Shown: positions 53,699 to 62,990 of the stretch, in pieces
How positions within the stretch are numbered: the stretch's first letter is position 1
Layout of the letters: each line of letters begins with the position of its first letter
Assembly (NCBI GenBank): GCA_937930845.1
Contig: CALHBJ010000014.1
Location: forward strand, 62,001-126,000
Length of the DNA: 64,000 nt
Reading direction: 5' to 3'
Source of the DNA: an uncultured Rhizobiaceae group bacterium
Lineage (GTDB): Bacteria > Pseudomonadota > Alphaproteobacteria > Rhizobiales > Rhizobiaceae
The notes under the pieces: model-generated
The model's database searches: none
The model's input: only the letters and a program-made list of their open reading frames with translations
What the model was told of the DNA's origin: nothing
Made by a program: the position numbers and the translations under genes

Positions 53699-54967
53699 AT
53701 GACTCTTTCCATCTGGCTAATGATCCTTGCTATCCTGGTGTTGATCTGCCTTTCGGCCTTTTTTTCCGGCTCTGAAACGGCCCTTACGGCGGTTTCGCGC
53801 GCCCGCATTCACTCGCTGGAAAAGGCCGGGGACAAACGTGCCCGGCTTGTTGTGCGGTTGATTGATGTGCGGGAGCGACTGATTGGCGCTCTTTTGCTGT
53901 CGAACAATCTGGTCAATATCCTGGCTTCGGCGCTGGCGACGAGCATGTTCATCAGCCTGTTTGGCGAGATCGGCGTTGTCCCGGCGACCATTGTGATGAC
54001 AATTCTTGTGGTGATTTTTGCAGAAGTCCTGCCGAAAAGCTGGGCGATTTCAAACCCGGACAAATTCGCGCTTGCTGTGGCATCGCCAATGAAGCTTGTT
54101 GTGGGCGTTTTTGGCCCCATCAGCAGCCTCATTCTTAATCTCGTGCGCCGTGTGCTGCGCGTATTTGGTATTGATCTGGATGAGAATTCAAACCCGCTTT
54201 CCGGCCATGAAGAGTTGCGCGGTACGGTTGACGTGCTCAAGCACGAAGGCGCGGTTGCCAAGGATGACCGGGACCGGGTGGGGGGTGTTTTGGATTTGCA
54301 CGAGTTGGAATTATCGGATGTGATGGTTCACCGCACCGCCATGACCAGCATCAATGCCGATGACAAACCCCAGGAGATTGTCCAGCAGATTCTGGCCAGC
54401 CCCCATACACGTTTGCCGGTGTGGGAGCGGGAAAATGACAATATCATTGGCATCATTCACGCCAAGGACATGTTGAGAGCCCTTGCCGCAATCAAATATT
54501 CGGCAAGCAAGTTCGATGTGCGCAAGACCATGAGCGAGCCCTGGTTTGTGCCAGAATCAACAACGTTGAAAGACCAGCTTAATGCGTTCCTGCGCCGCCA
54601 GGCCCATATTGCCCTGGTGGTGGACGAATATGGCGAAGTGGAAGGCCTGGTGACGCTTGAGGATATTTTGGAGGAAATCGTTGGTGATATCGCTGATGAA
54701 CATGATACCGAACTATCTGGCATGGCCGCCCAAACGGACGGATCGGTAATTGTCGATGGCAGCCTGCCGATTCGCGACCTGAACCGCGCGCTTGACTGGA
54801 CCCTGCCGGATGAGGAAGCGACCACGATTGCCGGACTGGTGATCCACGAAGCCAAGATGATCCCGGAAGAGAAACAGACTTTCACATTTTACGGCAAGCG
54901 GTTTGTCGTGTTGCAACGCGAAAAGAACCGCATTGCCCAATTGCGCATTCGAAATGTGGCTGCCTGA
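53699..54967 (+). CDS. CNNM/CorC-HlyC family transporter protein (DUF21-CBS-CorC_HlyC)
   Basis: A 422-residue membrane protein: DUF21 membrane domain with three to four helices (AFFSGSETALTAVSRARI signature near 20-38, LLLSNNLVNILASALATS), then a CBS pair (MVHRTAMTSINAD...; MSEPWFVPESTTLKDQLN) and a CorC_HlyC domain (DGSLPIRDLNRALDW). Relatives move Mg2+ or Na+; haemolysin is a historical name only. ATG 53699 is chosen; a GTG at 53678 would add seven residues. Confidence 0.92.
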   Translation: MTLSIWLMILAILVLICLSAFFSGSETALTAVSRARIHSLEKAGDKRARLVVRLIDVRERLIGALLLSNNLVNILASALATSMFISLFGEIGVVPATIVMTILVVIFAEVLPKSWAISNPDKFALAVASPMKLVVGVFGPISSLILNLVRRVLRVFGIDLDENSNPLSGHEELRGTVDVLKHEGAVAKDDRDRVGGVLDLHELELSDVMVHRTAMTSINADDKPQEIVQQILASPHTRLPVWERENDNIIGIIHAKDMLRALAAIKYSASKFDVRKTMSEPWFVPESTTLKDQLNAFLRRQAHIALVVDEYGEVEGLVTLEDILEEIVGDIADEHDTELSGMAAQTDGSVIVDGSLPIRDLNRALDWTLPDEEATTIAGLVIHEAKMIPEEKQTFTFYGKRFVVLQREKNRIAQLRIRNVAA

Positions 54968-55001
54968 ACCGGCCAAATGACAATTCGCAGGCAGGTCCGG
55001 G

Positions 55002-55289
55002 TCAGGTGCCTTTTACATCAATGGCCAGTGCGTGAAGGCCAGCCTTTAATTCGTCAGAGCAAATTTCATTAATGGCTCGGTGAATGTTGACCCGGCTCAT
55101 GCCGGTAAAATGGTCCGCCACCATGCGAATGCGGATATGGCTTTCGCCCTGGCCATTGAATCCGGGCTGGTGTCCGGCATGCAGGTGGCTTTCGTTCAGG
55201 ACTTCCAGGGATGATGGATCAAAGGCTATGCGGAGCTTGGCTTCCAGCGCGGTAACCAATGGTCCTTTTTGATCGGATTTGTCGCTCAT
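55002..55289 (-). CDS. BolA family protein
   Basis: A 95-residue class II-KH-like protein that works with monothiol glutaredoxins on Fe-S and iron regulation. Features are the LNESHLHAGHQPG stretch (H-x-G-H region), ESHIRIRMVADHFTGMSRVNIHRAIN and the C-terminal LKAGLHALAIDVK. Length is usual. It is divergent from the J-domain gene, a pairing I recall as widespread in Rhizobiales. Confidence 0.93.
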   Translation of the reverse strand: MSDKSDQKGPLVTALEAKLRIAFDPSSLEVLNESHLHAGHQPGFNGQGESHIRIRMVADHFTGMSRVNIHRAINEICSDELKAGLHALAIDVKGT

Positions 55290-55517
55290 GCTTCACCTTT
55301 TTATGGTTGCTCGATGCCAGTCCCAATAGGGACGAAGGGTCGCGCGTGTTTTACTGGCAATATTTCCAGCTTTGGTTTAAGACGTATCGCCCCCTAATTC
55401 CATCCAGGAATGCGGTACTTTTCTGAAAGGCCGCGTGGTAGACTATTGGGGCCGGTCGCAGGCATGAGCCGAACCGGAATTTTTTGGAACACACACCGAA
55501 GGCACCCTTTCAGCGCA

Positions 55518-56135
55518 ATGGCTTCCAATTCAGACATCTTTGATAAAATTCGCATCAAGCCCCGTGGGGCCAAGAAAAAAGAAGAAGAAGAGCGCAAGGC
55601 AGGCGAATGCGCCTGGGAAGGTTGCGATAAATCCGGCACTCATAAAGCCCCCATGGGCCGCAATCGCGAAGGGCAGTACATCAATTTCTGCATCGACCAT
55701 GTGCGCCAGTATAATAAGAATTTCAATTATTTCTCCGGCCTCAATGATGATGAGATCGCGAAATATCAAAAGGAAAATATTACTGGGCACCGCCCAACGC
55801 GCCCCATGAGCACGCGCCGATCCGGGCAGCCGGTCAATCCGGACACGTTGCGAGCAACGCCGGGCTGGCATTCCCAGGTGCGCTCACGCCTCACACCGGA
55901 TGGAAAACGAATCCCGGCGTCAAACGGGCCGCGCAAGCTCAAACGCCTGGAAGAGAAGTCCTTGCGAGACCTTGGGCTGCCATCCACAGCGTCCAGTGAG
56001 CATATCACCAGCAAATACAAGACGCTGGTGAAACAGAACCACCCTGATGCCAATGGCGGAGACCGCAGTTCGGAAGATCGGTTGCGACAGATTATCCAGG
56101 CCTACAAACATCTCAAACGTGCGGGTTTGTGCTGA
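55518..56135 (+). CDS. J-domain protein with N-terminal Cys/His motif
   Basis: A 205-residue protein with a C-terminal DnaJ domain (about 150-203; HPD at 175-177), where it would stimulate a DnaK-type Hsp70. The N-terminal part has C31, C36, C58 and H61 (CAWEGC ... FCIDH), which may bind a metal, plus the sequence QYNKNFNYFSGL. No G/F region or DnaJ zinc-finger repeats are present. Start ATG 55518 was chosen over 55410 as conserved sequence starts at ASNSDIFDKIRIKPRG. It precedes cobS by 90 bases. Confidence 0.88.
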   Translation: MASNSDIFDKIRIKPRGAKKKEEEERKAGECAWEGCDKSGTHKAPMGRNREGQYINFCIDHVRQYNKNFNYFSGLNDDEIAKYQKENITGHRPTRPMSTRRSGQPVNPDTLRATPGWHSQVRSRLTPDGKRIPASNGPRKLKRLEEKSLRDLGLPSTASSEHITSKYKTLVKQNHPDANGGDRSSEDRLRQIIQAYKHLKRAGLC

Positions 56136-56224
56136 GCAAACGTTCTGCTAAACCGATTTGAGATAGATTTTTCCTCAGTTAAGAGCGTCGGATTCGAACG
56201 CCAAATTTCAAGAGCAATAGAATT

Positions 56225-57199
56225 ATGAGCGAGCAAGAAAATATGCCGGACCGCGAAGTCTCGGTCCGGGAAGTTTTTGGCATTGATTCCGATATGGTCG
56301 TGCCTGCCTATTCCCAAAGCAGCGAACATGTTCCCGCGCTCGACGCCGATTACCTGTTTGACCACAATACAACACTGGCCATCCTGGCCGGTTATGCGTT
56401 TAACCGCCGTGTTATGGTGACGGGTTATCACGGTACGGGTAAGTCGACTCATATTGAACAGGTCGGCGCGCGCCTCAATTGGCCTACGGTTCGCGTGAAC
56501 CTGGACAGTCACATTTCCCGTATTGACCTTGTTGGCAAGGACGCCATCGTTCTCAAAGACGGTCAGCAGATCACCGAGTTCAAAGACGGTATCCTGCCCT
56601 GGGCGTTGCAGAACAATGTGGCGCTGGTTTTTGATGAATATGACGCGGGACGCCCGGATGTGATGTTTGTGATCCAGCGGGTGCTGGAAGTGGCGGGTCG
56701 GTTGACCTTGCTTGACCAGAACCGGGTCATCCATCCGCATCCCGCGTTTCGCCTTTTCGCCACAACCAATACTGTTGGCCTTGGCGATACGTCCGGCCTG
56801 TATCACGGCACCCAGCAGATCAACCAGGGCCAGATGGACCGTTGGTCCATCGTGACCACGCTGAACTATCTGCCCCATGACCATGAGGTTGGAATTGTGC
56901 TGGCGAAGACGCCAAGCTGGCAAAATGATGAAGGCAAAGACAATATCAACAAGATGGTTCGGGTTGCGGATATGACACGTGCGGCTTTCATCAATGGTGA
57001 TCTGTCCACAGTGATGAGCCCGCGTACCGTGCTGACCTGGGCGGAAAATGCGGCGATCTTCAAGGACATCTCCTTTGCTTTCCGCCTGACATTCCTCAAC
57101 AAGTGCGATGAGCTTGAGCGTCCTTTGGTTGCCGAATTCTATCAACGCGCATTTGGTGAAGAGTTGACGGAATCGGCTGCCAATCTGGTGCTGAGCTAG
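56225..57199 (+). CDS. cobS: Cobaltochelatase subunit CobS (AAA+ ATPase)
   Basis: AAA+ motor of the aerobic CobNST cobaltochelatase, which inserts Co2+ into hydrogenobyrinic acid a,c-diamide. Walker A GYHGTGKS (67-74) and Walker B VFDEYD (135-140) are intact, followed by [12 protein letters not shown] (sensor 1) and [10 protein letters not shown]. Length 324 is normal. It is followed by cobT at five bases. cobN is not in this window; the pair sits away from other cobalamin genes, as is frequent in this order. Confidence 0.95.
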   Translation: MSEQENMPDREVSVREVFGIDSDMVVPAYSQSSEHVPALDADYLFDHNTTLAILAGYAFNRRVMVTGYHGTGKSTHIEQVGARLNWPTVRVNLDSHISRIDLVGKDAIVLKDGQQITEFKDGILPWALQNNVALVFDEYDAGRPDVMFVIQRVLEVAGRLTLLDQNRVIHPHPAFRLFATTNTVGLGDTSGLYHGTQQINQGQMDRWSIVTTLNYLPHDHEVGIVLAKTPSWQNDEGKDNINKMVRVADMTRAAFINGDLSTVMSPRTVLTWAENAAIFKDISFAFRLTFLNKCDELERPLVAEFYQRAFGEELTESAANLVLS

Positions 57200-57204
57200 C
57201 TGGC

Positions 57205-59112
57205 ATGTCGCGCATAGGTGATAATTCCAAGAACACGGCGTCGATCGCTGATGTTGAACCGCTGAAACAGTCAGTTGCAGGCTGTATGCGCGCGATTGCG
57301 CAGGATGCGGAACTGGAAATCACCTATGGCAAGGAAAAGGCTGGCATGGCCGGCGACCGTGTGCGCTTGCCCGACCCTTCAAAGACGCCTTCTGCCGCTG
57401 AGGTTGCTGTGACACGCGGATTGGCTGACTCCATGGCCCTGCGGCGGGCAAAGCACGACAGCGGCGTCCATGCCCAGCACATGCCCGCAGGTGATAATGC
57501 GCGGGCCGTGTTCAATGCTGTTGAACAGGCACGCTGCGAAGCCATTGGCTCAAAGGCCATGACGGGGATGGCCGACAATCTTGATATGATGTTGGAAGAC
57601 AAATATCTGCGGGCCAGTTTCTCTGATGCCACAACCCGTGACGATGCACCGCTGGAAGATGCGGTGGCGCTTTTGGTGCGTGAGAAAATTACCGGGCGGC
57701 GTCCGCCGAAATCGGCGGCCAATGTTGTTGATCTATGGCGCGACTGGATTGAAGAGCGCGCGGGCGAGAGTTTCGATAATCTGGGGGAACAACTGGATGA
57801 TCAAAATGCCTTTGCCCAGGCAACCCGCGATCTGATTGCCCAACTCGAAATGGCTGATGAGCTGGGTCAAGACCCCCAGCAAGACGACAATGATGACGAA
57901 TCGGATGATCAGGATCAAAGCGATTCTCAAGAAGACATGGAGCGTCAAAACGAGGAAGCCACCGGCACCGAAGAAGCCGCTCCTGACGAGACTGAAGCCA
58001 CTGGCGAAGAACAGGAAGCCGGTGAGATGGATGCATCTGAAGCATCCGGCGAGGAAATGTTCGACGACAATGACGATCAGGCGGAAACCCCCGGCGAAGC
58101 TCCGCGTCCTGATATGCCGTTTTCAAACATGCCGCCGATCTCCGACTACAAAGCCTACTCCACCAGCGATGATGAAGTGATCAAAGCCGAAGAGTTGTGT
58201 GATGATGCTGAACTGGAGAGATTGCGGGCGTTCCTCGACAAGCAACTTGCGCATTTGCAGGGCGTGGTGGGCAGGCTGGCCAACCGGTTGCAACGCCGCT
58301 TGATGGCGCAGCAAAATCGCGGTTGGGACTTTGACCTTGAAGAGGGATATCTGGATTCCGCCCGGCTGACGCGCATTGTTACCGATAAGACGGCCCCACT
58401 TTCGTTCAAGATGGAACGAGACACGGATTTCCGCGATACCGTTGTCACTTTGGTGTTGGATAATTCAGGTTCCATGCGGGGGCGGCCCATCACTGTGGCC
58501 GCGACCTGTGCTGATATTCTTGCCCGCACATTGGAGCGCTGCGGCGTGAAGGTGGAAATTCTGGGGTTCACCACGAAAGCCTGGAAAGGTGGACAATCCC
58601 GTGAGGCCTGGCTGAAAGCGGGCAAACCGCCCAATCCTGGCCGTCTCAACGATTTGCGCCATATTATTTATAAGGGTGCCGATGCGCCCTGGCGGCGGGC
58701 ACGGCGTAATCTTGGCCTGATGATGCGCGAAGGTCTGTTGAAAGAAAATATCGACGGTGAAGCCCTTGAATGGGCGCATGAACGCCTCATGGCGCGGCCG
58801 GAACAGCGCAAGATTCTCATGATGATTTCTGATGGCGCGCCAGTGGATGATTCCACGTTGTCGGTGAATCCCGGCAACTATCTTGAGCGGCATTTGCGCC
58901 ATGTGATTGAACATATTGAGACACAATCGCCCGTCGAGTTGCTGGCAATCGGTATTGGTCATGATGTGACCCGTTATTATGAAAAAGCGGTTACCATCGT
59001 TGATGCGGAAGAACTTGCCGGTGCCATGACCGAGCAATTGGCTGCCTTGTTTGACGAACAAAAAACACCACGGCGGGCCAAACGCCGTCGGGCATCGGGC
59101 ATGGTTGGCTGA
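57205..59112 (+). CDS. cobT: Cobaltochelatase subunit CobT
   Basis: Partner of CobS in the cobalt insertion complex. The 635-residue protein has a helical N-terminus, a very acidic Asp/Glu/Gln-rich linker at about 211-302 (the 57.8-58.1 kb segment), and a C-terminal von Willebrand A domain with MIDAS residues D419-x-S421-x-S423 in [11 protein letters not shown]. Typical length. The acidic linker is a usual feature of CobT. Confidence 0.95.
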   Translation: MSRIGDNSKNTASIADVEPLKQSVAGCMRAIAQDAELEITYGKEKAGMAGDRVRLPDPSKTPSAAEVAVTRGLADSMALRRAKHDSGVHAQHMPAGDNARAVFNAVEQARCEAIGSKAMTGMADNLDMMLEDKYLRASFSDATTRDDAPLEDAVALLVREKITGRRPPKSAANVVDLWRDWIEERAGESFDNLGEQLDDQNAFAQATRDLIAQLEMADELGQDPQQDDNDDESDDQDQSDSQEDMERQNEEATGTEEAAPDETEATGEEQEAGEMDASEASGEEMFDDNDDQAETPGEAPRPDMPFSNMPPISDYKAYSTSDDEVIKAEELCDDAELERLRAFLDKQLAHLQGVVGRLANRLQRRLMAQQNRGWDFDLEEGYLDSARLTRIVTDKTAPLSFKMERDTDFRDTVVTLVLDNSGSMRGRPITVAATCADILARTLERCGVKVEILGFTTKAWKGGQSREAWLKAGKPPNPGRLNDLRHIIYKGADAPWRRARRNLGLMMREGLLKENIDGEALEWAHERLMARPEQRKILMMISDGAPVDDSTLSVNPGNYLERHLRHVIEHIETQSPVELLAIGIGHDVTRYYEKAVTIVDAEELAGAMTEQLAALFDEQKTPRRAKRRRASGMVG

Positions 59113-59116
59113 TCAT

Positions 59117-60139
59117 ATGGCGGTCCGGGCGGCGTTGTGTGTTTTCGCTGCCCTTGTGGGCCTGGCCACCGCGTCCCTGGGCGCGGAACATGCCTCTCGC
59201 CCCCATATTCCCATCACAGCGAAGCCGATTACCGCATTTGACCTTTCTCACCCTGAACGGGTCCGTTTTGGTGAATTCGAATTTGCTGGCGGCCTTGTCC
59301 TGCAAAGCGATGCACCTGATTTCGGTGCCCTGTCGGGCCTGCGGATGCTGGATCACAGTCGCCTTTTGTCGGTCACCGATACAGGATTGTGGTTTGCTGC
59401 CACGATATTACGGGATTCATCGGACCGGCCAGTGGGTTTATCCAAGGGGCAAATCGCGCCGCTGGTTGATGAGAACAATGCCATTTTCGAGAACAAGTGG
59501 CAGTCAGATTCCGAAGGACTGGCGATCAAAGGTGGGAATGTGTTTGTCAGTACGGAGCAGGATGCCCGTATCTTGAAATATAAATTTCCGGCTGGATCGT
59601 CGCTGCCGCAAGGCCCTGCTGTGATTATCGACGATGCTCGCCCCAAGCCCCGGCTGCGCTATAATTTTGGCATGGAAGCCATTGCGGCCATTCCCATCCA
59701 AACTGGGGGTGGAAAATTTGCTGGCGAGCTGATTGCACTTTCCGAATACAGCTTGAATCCGCAGGGTAATATTCGCGGCTTTCTTTCTCAAGGTGAGCAC
59801 TGGAAAGAGCTTTCGGTGCGCCCTCGCGATTTCTTTTTTGTCACCGATGCGGCGTTTTTGCCCAACGGTGATTTGCTCATTCTGGAGCGGCGTTTCAGCC
59901 TGGGGACCGGCCCTGCCGTGCGGATTCGGCGCGTTGCGGGTAATGACATCGTTGCCGGTGCTGTCTTGGACGGTGATGTCGTTCTCGACCTCACCCGCGC
60001 CCAGCAGATCGACAATCTGGAAGGTTTAAGCGTGTTCCGTGATCGCAATGGACAGGTGCGGATCGCGCTGGTGTCAGATGACAATCATTTTGAACTTCAA
60101 AGGACGTTGTATCTGGAGTTCAAATGGACCGGCCAATGA
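59117..60139 (+). CDS. Esterase-like phytase family protein, exported
   Basis: A 340-residue protein with a signal peptide (about 1-23, VRAALCVFAALVGLATASLGAE) and a beta-propeller-like phytase-esterase domain (PF13449): LQSDAPDFGALSGLRML, SDSEGLAIKGGNVFVSTEQDARI, GMEAIAAIP, DAAFLPNGDLLILERRF and DNLEGLSVFRDRNGQVRIALVSDDN (in separate strands). The substrate is unknown. Start ATG 59117 is four bases after cobT, so the gene is transcribed with it. Confidence 0.85.
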   Translation: MAVRAALCVFAALVGLATASLGAEHASRPHIPITAKPITAFDLSHPERVRFGEFEFAGGLVLQSDAPDFGALSGLRMLDHSRLLSVTDTGLWFAATILRDSSDRPVGLSKGQIAPLVDENNAIFENKWQSDSEGLAIKGGNVFVSTEQDARILKYKFPAGSSLPQGPAVIIDDARPKPRLRYNFGMEAIAAIPIQTGGGKFAGELIALSEYSLNPQGNIRGFLSQGEHWKELSVRPRDFFFVTDAAFLPNGDLLILERRFSLGTGPAVRIRRVAGNDIVAGAVLDGDVVLDLTRAQQIDNLEGLSVFRDRNGQVRIALVSDDNHFELQRTLYLEFKWTGQ

Positions 60140-60141
60140 AA

Positions 60142-60780
60142 TCAGGCGGCGGCGGCCTGTCGCGTGAACAGGCCGTAAGGCAGAAGCATTAGAAGACCCA
60201 CGAAAACCTTTACGATAAAGTCGCCAGCGGCCAGGGAAGTCCAAAGAGGCACATCCCCGCCAACGCCAAGAAACGGAACCGCAGAGCCAAGGGAACCGTC
60301 TGCGCCACCAAAATCGAGCATGGCGAGAGCCGGGGCAAAGGCCAGACCAAAGAAAATCAGCGTGTCAAAACTGGAGCCCAGCAGGCTGGAGACCAGCGGT
60401 GCGCGCCACCAGGTGCCTTTGCGCAACCAGTTAAATATGGACACGTCCAGCAATTGGGCAATCAGGAACGCGCTGCCCGATGCAATTGCAATGCGTGGTG
60501 TTGCAAGCCAAACGCTCAAAGCGACCGCGATGAAAAACCCGACAAATACGACGAGGCGGGCTCGGGCCGGGCCAAATTTCCGGTTGGTGAGATCGGTGAC
60601 AAGAAAGGCAGCTGGATAGGTAAACGCGCCCCAGGTCAACAGATCTGCCAGGTTTACGCCGCCGATCATTGCCTGAACCTGATATTCAACAAGCACATTT
60701 GAAATGACGACCACTGCGGCCATTGCAAAAACGAATATTCCAAGATCATAGGCGTTTGAGTTGGCCTGTTGGGCGTTCAT
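60142..60780 (-). CDS. Queuosine precursor transporter, VUT family (YhhQ-like)
   Basis: A 212-residue inner-membrane protein with about six TM helices that brings in a queuosine precursor. Family marks are LADLLTWGAFTYPAAFLVTDLTNRKFGPARAR (as LTWGAFTYP and DLTNRKFG), IASGSAFLIAQLLDV and LVSSLLGSSFDTLIFF. The protein ends in an Ala-rich tail. I looked for a preQ1 riboswitch in the leader and did not find one. Convergent with the phytase-like gene with only two bases between. Confidence 0.88.
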   Translation of the reverse strand: MNAQQANSNAYDLGIFVFAMAAVVVISNVLVEYQVQAMIGGVNLADLLTWGAFTYPAAFLVTDLTNRKFGPARARLVVFVGFFIAVALSVWLATPRIAIASGSAFLIAQLLDVSIFNWLRKGTWWRAPLVSSLLGSSFDTLIFFGLAFAPALAMLDFGGADGSLGSAVPFLGVGGDVPLWTSLAAGDFIVKVFVGLLMLLPYGLFTRQAAAA

Positions 60781-60832
60781 TTCTCTGGTTCCATTTTAAT
60801 TGGGCGAAAACCGTTGTGTCACAATAGCAAAA

Positions 60833-60853
60833 GGGCGGTCCGTCGAACCGCCC
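60833..60853 (-). terminator. Rho-independent terminator downstream of rpmB
   Basis: GGGCGGT (60833-60839) and ACCGCCC (60847-60853) form a 7-bp GC stem with a 7-nt loop. On the minus strand the stem is followed by TTTT (60832-60829), fitting termination of the rpmB transcript 70 bases after its stop. Confidence 0.6.
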
Positions 60854-60921
60854 TGATATCAATCAACTGTAGCCTGCAAACACCGCCCGTTATTTTGGGC
60901 CGGTATATGCCTTGCCTGTCA

Positions 60922-61218
60922 TCAGGCAGCTTCGGCTTCAGCCATCTTCTTGCTGATCTGACGGCGCATCAATGCAGCCTTTGAAGACAGGTTGCCTTCT
61001 TTTTCTTTCAGCAAAAAGGCGTCCAGACCACCGCGATGCTCGACCGTGCGCAATGCAGCGGCGGAAACGCGAAGACGGATGCGCTGGTTCAATGTTTCGC
61101 TCATCAATGTCACATTGACGAGGTTTGGCAAAAAGCGGCGACGTGTCTTATTGTTTGCGTGGCTTACATTATTGCCAGTCATGACGGCCTTGCCGGTCAA
61201 TTCACAACGACGGGACAT
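60922..61218 (-). CDS. rpmB: 50S ribosomal protein L28
   Basis: A 98-residue L28 of the alphaproteobacterial length. Family sequence is clear: [36 protein letters not shown] and [25 protein letters not shown] 61218 has AGGA at a good distance; a start at 61233 is out of family. The gene stands alone on the minus strand with its own terminator and a 350-base upstream region. Confidence 0.97.
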   Translation of the reverse strand: MSRRCELTGKAVMTGNNVSHANNKTRRRFLPNLVNVTLMSETLNQRIRLRVSAAALRTVEHRGGLDAFLLKEKEGNLSSKAALMRRQISKKMAEAEAA

Positions 61219-61568
61219 GGGAATATCCTTCAACTAGGGAGGGTTGAGAGAACATCGCGCCACTTGCTTTGATTTTAACAAGCACTTTTTCACCTCCGCC
61301 CGCTGGATCCCTGTGGGACTTTGCGAACCGGGCGGTGAGAGCGACATCTTTTCAACACCGGAAAATCTCGCGGGGTTGTAGGGTTGAATGGGGAATACGT
61401 CAAGTCTCCAGGAGCAAGATCGCGGGTCTTGGCCGGTTGAATTGCATTTGGTTCCCCGTGATCCCAATTTCGCCCTAAACTGGCCGTTAATTAAAGTGTC
61501 TGAGCACGGTTTGCGCAGCCTGGGCACCGCAGTTAGTGTATTTTTCAAACAAGAGCTGGATTGAGATC
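61219..61568. other. Divergent intergenic region between rpmB and the DUF3108 gene
   Basis: No gene is seen in these 350 bases. A minus-strand open frame of about 100 codons exists (61234-61548) but has no recognisable sequence. The region must carry the rpmB promoter and the one for the DUF3108 gene; I cannot place either with confidence. TTAATTAA at 61487-61494 is an A/T-rich palindrome. Confidence 0.4.
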
Positions 61569-62396
61569 ATGCTCCTGAACGTTTTTAGTGTTCGGTATTT
61601 TGCCGTAAGATCGGCCATTATTCCATTTTGTGCGGCGATTGACCTGTTTGGTGTCACACCGGCCAGCGCCGAGCCTGCAAAATATGAAATCAAAATGACG
61701 CTTGGCTATCTGGGCATCAGTGTTGGCAAATTCACCAATCGGATTGATGTGGATGGCGACCGCTATGCCATACGTGGCGATGCCCGAACCAATGCAATTG
61801 TTTCCATTGTAGCCAAAACTGATGCGCGGTTTGATGCATCGGGAAAGATCGCCGGGCGCAGGGCCATTCCAGATTCGCACACGCTTTCCTATGCCCAGCG
61901 TAAGAAGCAGGGAAACCTGCGTTTGGCATTCGCCAGCGGCAATGTTGTGAATGCGGTGTCGACGCCCAAGGTGAAATATAAAAAGGGCAGCATTCCCGTT
62001 ACACAAAACCACCTGCGCGGTGTGTTGGACCCGGTCAGCTCACTGGTATTTCCCGTGGCTGTAAACGAAGTGGGCAATGGCCCAGCCATCTGCAATCGCA
62101 CGGTGCCCGTGTTCGATGGCAAAAACCGCATGGACCTGAAATTTATTTACAAATCCACGTCCAAAGCGAAGGTGAAAGGCTTTTCCGGTCCCACATTTAC
62201 CTGCTCGGTCAGGTATGAACCCGTGGCGGGCATGCGCATGCACAAGAAAAACATCAAGTTCATGAAATCCAACCGCAATATGGAGGTCACACTGGCCCGT
62301 CTTGGGGAAACCAATGTTTACGCCTTATTTGGATTTCGCGTCAAAACGCAGCGTGGAACGGCAACCGGCAACGCCTATAAATTCGCCAAGCGCTGA
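61569..62396 (+). CDS. DUF3108 domain-containing exported protein
   Basis: A 275-residue protein with a signal peptide (about 1-36, ending ASAEP) and a DUF3108 domain starting YEIKMTLGYLGISVGKFTNRI. The family is periplasmic and beta-rich, without known activity. Further marks are LDPVSSLVFPVAV and CNRTVPVFDGKNRMDL, typical of the family core, with paired Cys (C187/C209 region). Start ATG 61569 gives the signal peptide. In many Rhizobiales the gene lies between rpmB and the helicase gene, as here. Confidence 0.85.
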   Translation: MLLNVFSVRYFAVRSAIIPFCAAIDLFGVTPASAEPAKYEIKMTLGYLGISVGKFTNRIDVDGDRYAIRGDARTNAIVSIVAKTDARFDASGKIAGRRAIPDSHTLSYAQRKKQGNLRLAFASGNVVNAVSTPKVKYKKGSIPVTQNHLRGVLDPVSSLVFPVAVNEVGNGPAICNRTVPVFDGKNRMDLKFIYKSTSKAKVKGFSGPTFTCSVRYEPVAGMRMHKKNIKFMKSNRNMEVTLARLGETNVYALFGFRVKTQRGTATGNAYKFAKR

Positions 62397-62986
62397 CCCC
62401 ATGGCAGAATATGTGTTTTGTGCCGATCTGGTACAAATTGGTTAACTGATCGCAAAGGTGTTGCGCGGCTGTGCTGGCAGACAGTTGGTGCCCGGCTACA
62501 TCTTGTGTCGGGGGCGGTGCTGAATAGCTATATTGAGCAAGATCAAACGGGGAACGGGGGCATGTCAGTGATTCGGACATGGCTTGTTCGTGTTATGATC
62601 CACTTACTAACGGGTGGACAGCGCCAGGAGTTCAGGGCGTAAGGTTTTGTTCATAAATGATTTTTGTTTCTTCCCTGCATCGGGGCCAGATGTGTCCCGA
62701 ACTGGAGCAGTTCGAACCGACAAGTGTTAAATTGTGCGTGGTGAGAGTACATCAACTGACCTTACATGCAGCCTGACTTGTGTTGAAATTGGCGGATGAA
62801 CCCCACATATAGAAGAGAACAAAACGGAACCATGGCTGAATCACTGATTCGGGCACGTTATGTTCACGGACTGTTCGAGGTTTTGACAAAAACTGTGAGC
62901 GCGCCAATTAGCTGAGTGACCATGGTTTACGATGTGGTAATAAATTCTAAAGCCTGCGACGACGACCTGGGATCGAAGCGCCACCC
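62397..62986. other. 590-base stretch before the helicase gene with only tiny open frames
   Basis: No gene longer than 60 codons has coding character here. Two short frames near the end, 62832-62915 (27 codons) and 62922-62990 (22 codons), could be leader peptides. A GAACT..AGTTC-type inverted repeat lies around 62697-62715. The base composition is lower in GC than the neighbours from about 62640 to 62830, as expected for a promoter region. No terminator with a T-run was found after the DUF3108 gene. Confidence 0.4.
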
Positions 62987-62990
62987 ATGA
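62922..62990 (+). other. Possible 22-codon leader ORF overlapping the helicase start
   Basis: ATG 62922 opens a short frame whose TGA (62988-62990) overlaps the helicase ATG (62987) as ATGA. The peptide MVYDVVINSKACDDD... matches no family I know. It could couple translation of the helicase to that of the leader. There is no strong Shine-Dalgarno before it, so this is a tentative call. Confidence 0.25.

Noticed and set aside
56136-56224. Cobalamin riboswitch before cobS
   Set aside because: The gap is 89 bases and has no B12-box sequence; cobST look constitutively placed behind the J-domain gene.
56102-57145. Long minus-strand open frame opposite cobS
   Set aside because: It is an antisense shadow of a clear CobS gene with Walker motifs; the translation has no family pattern. 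The same holds for long antisense frames at 13468-14439, 23583-24380, 48808-49851 and 62927-63940.
60781-60921. preQ1 riboswitch before the queuosine precursor transporter gene
   Set aside because: The leader does not show the preQ1-I pseudoknot pattern; the hairpin found here fits a terminator of rpmB instead.
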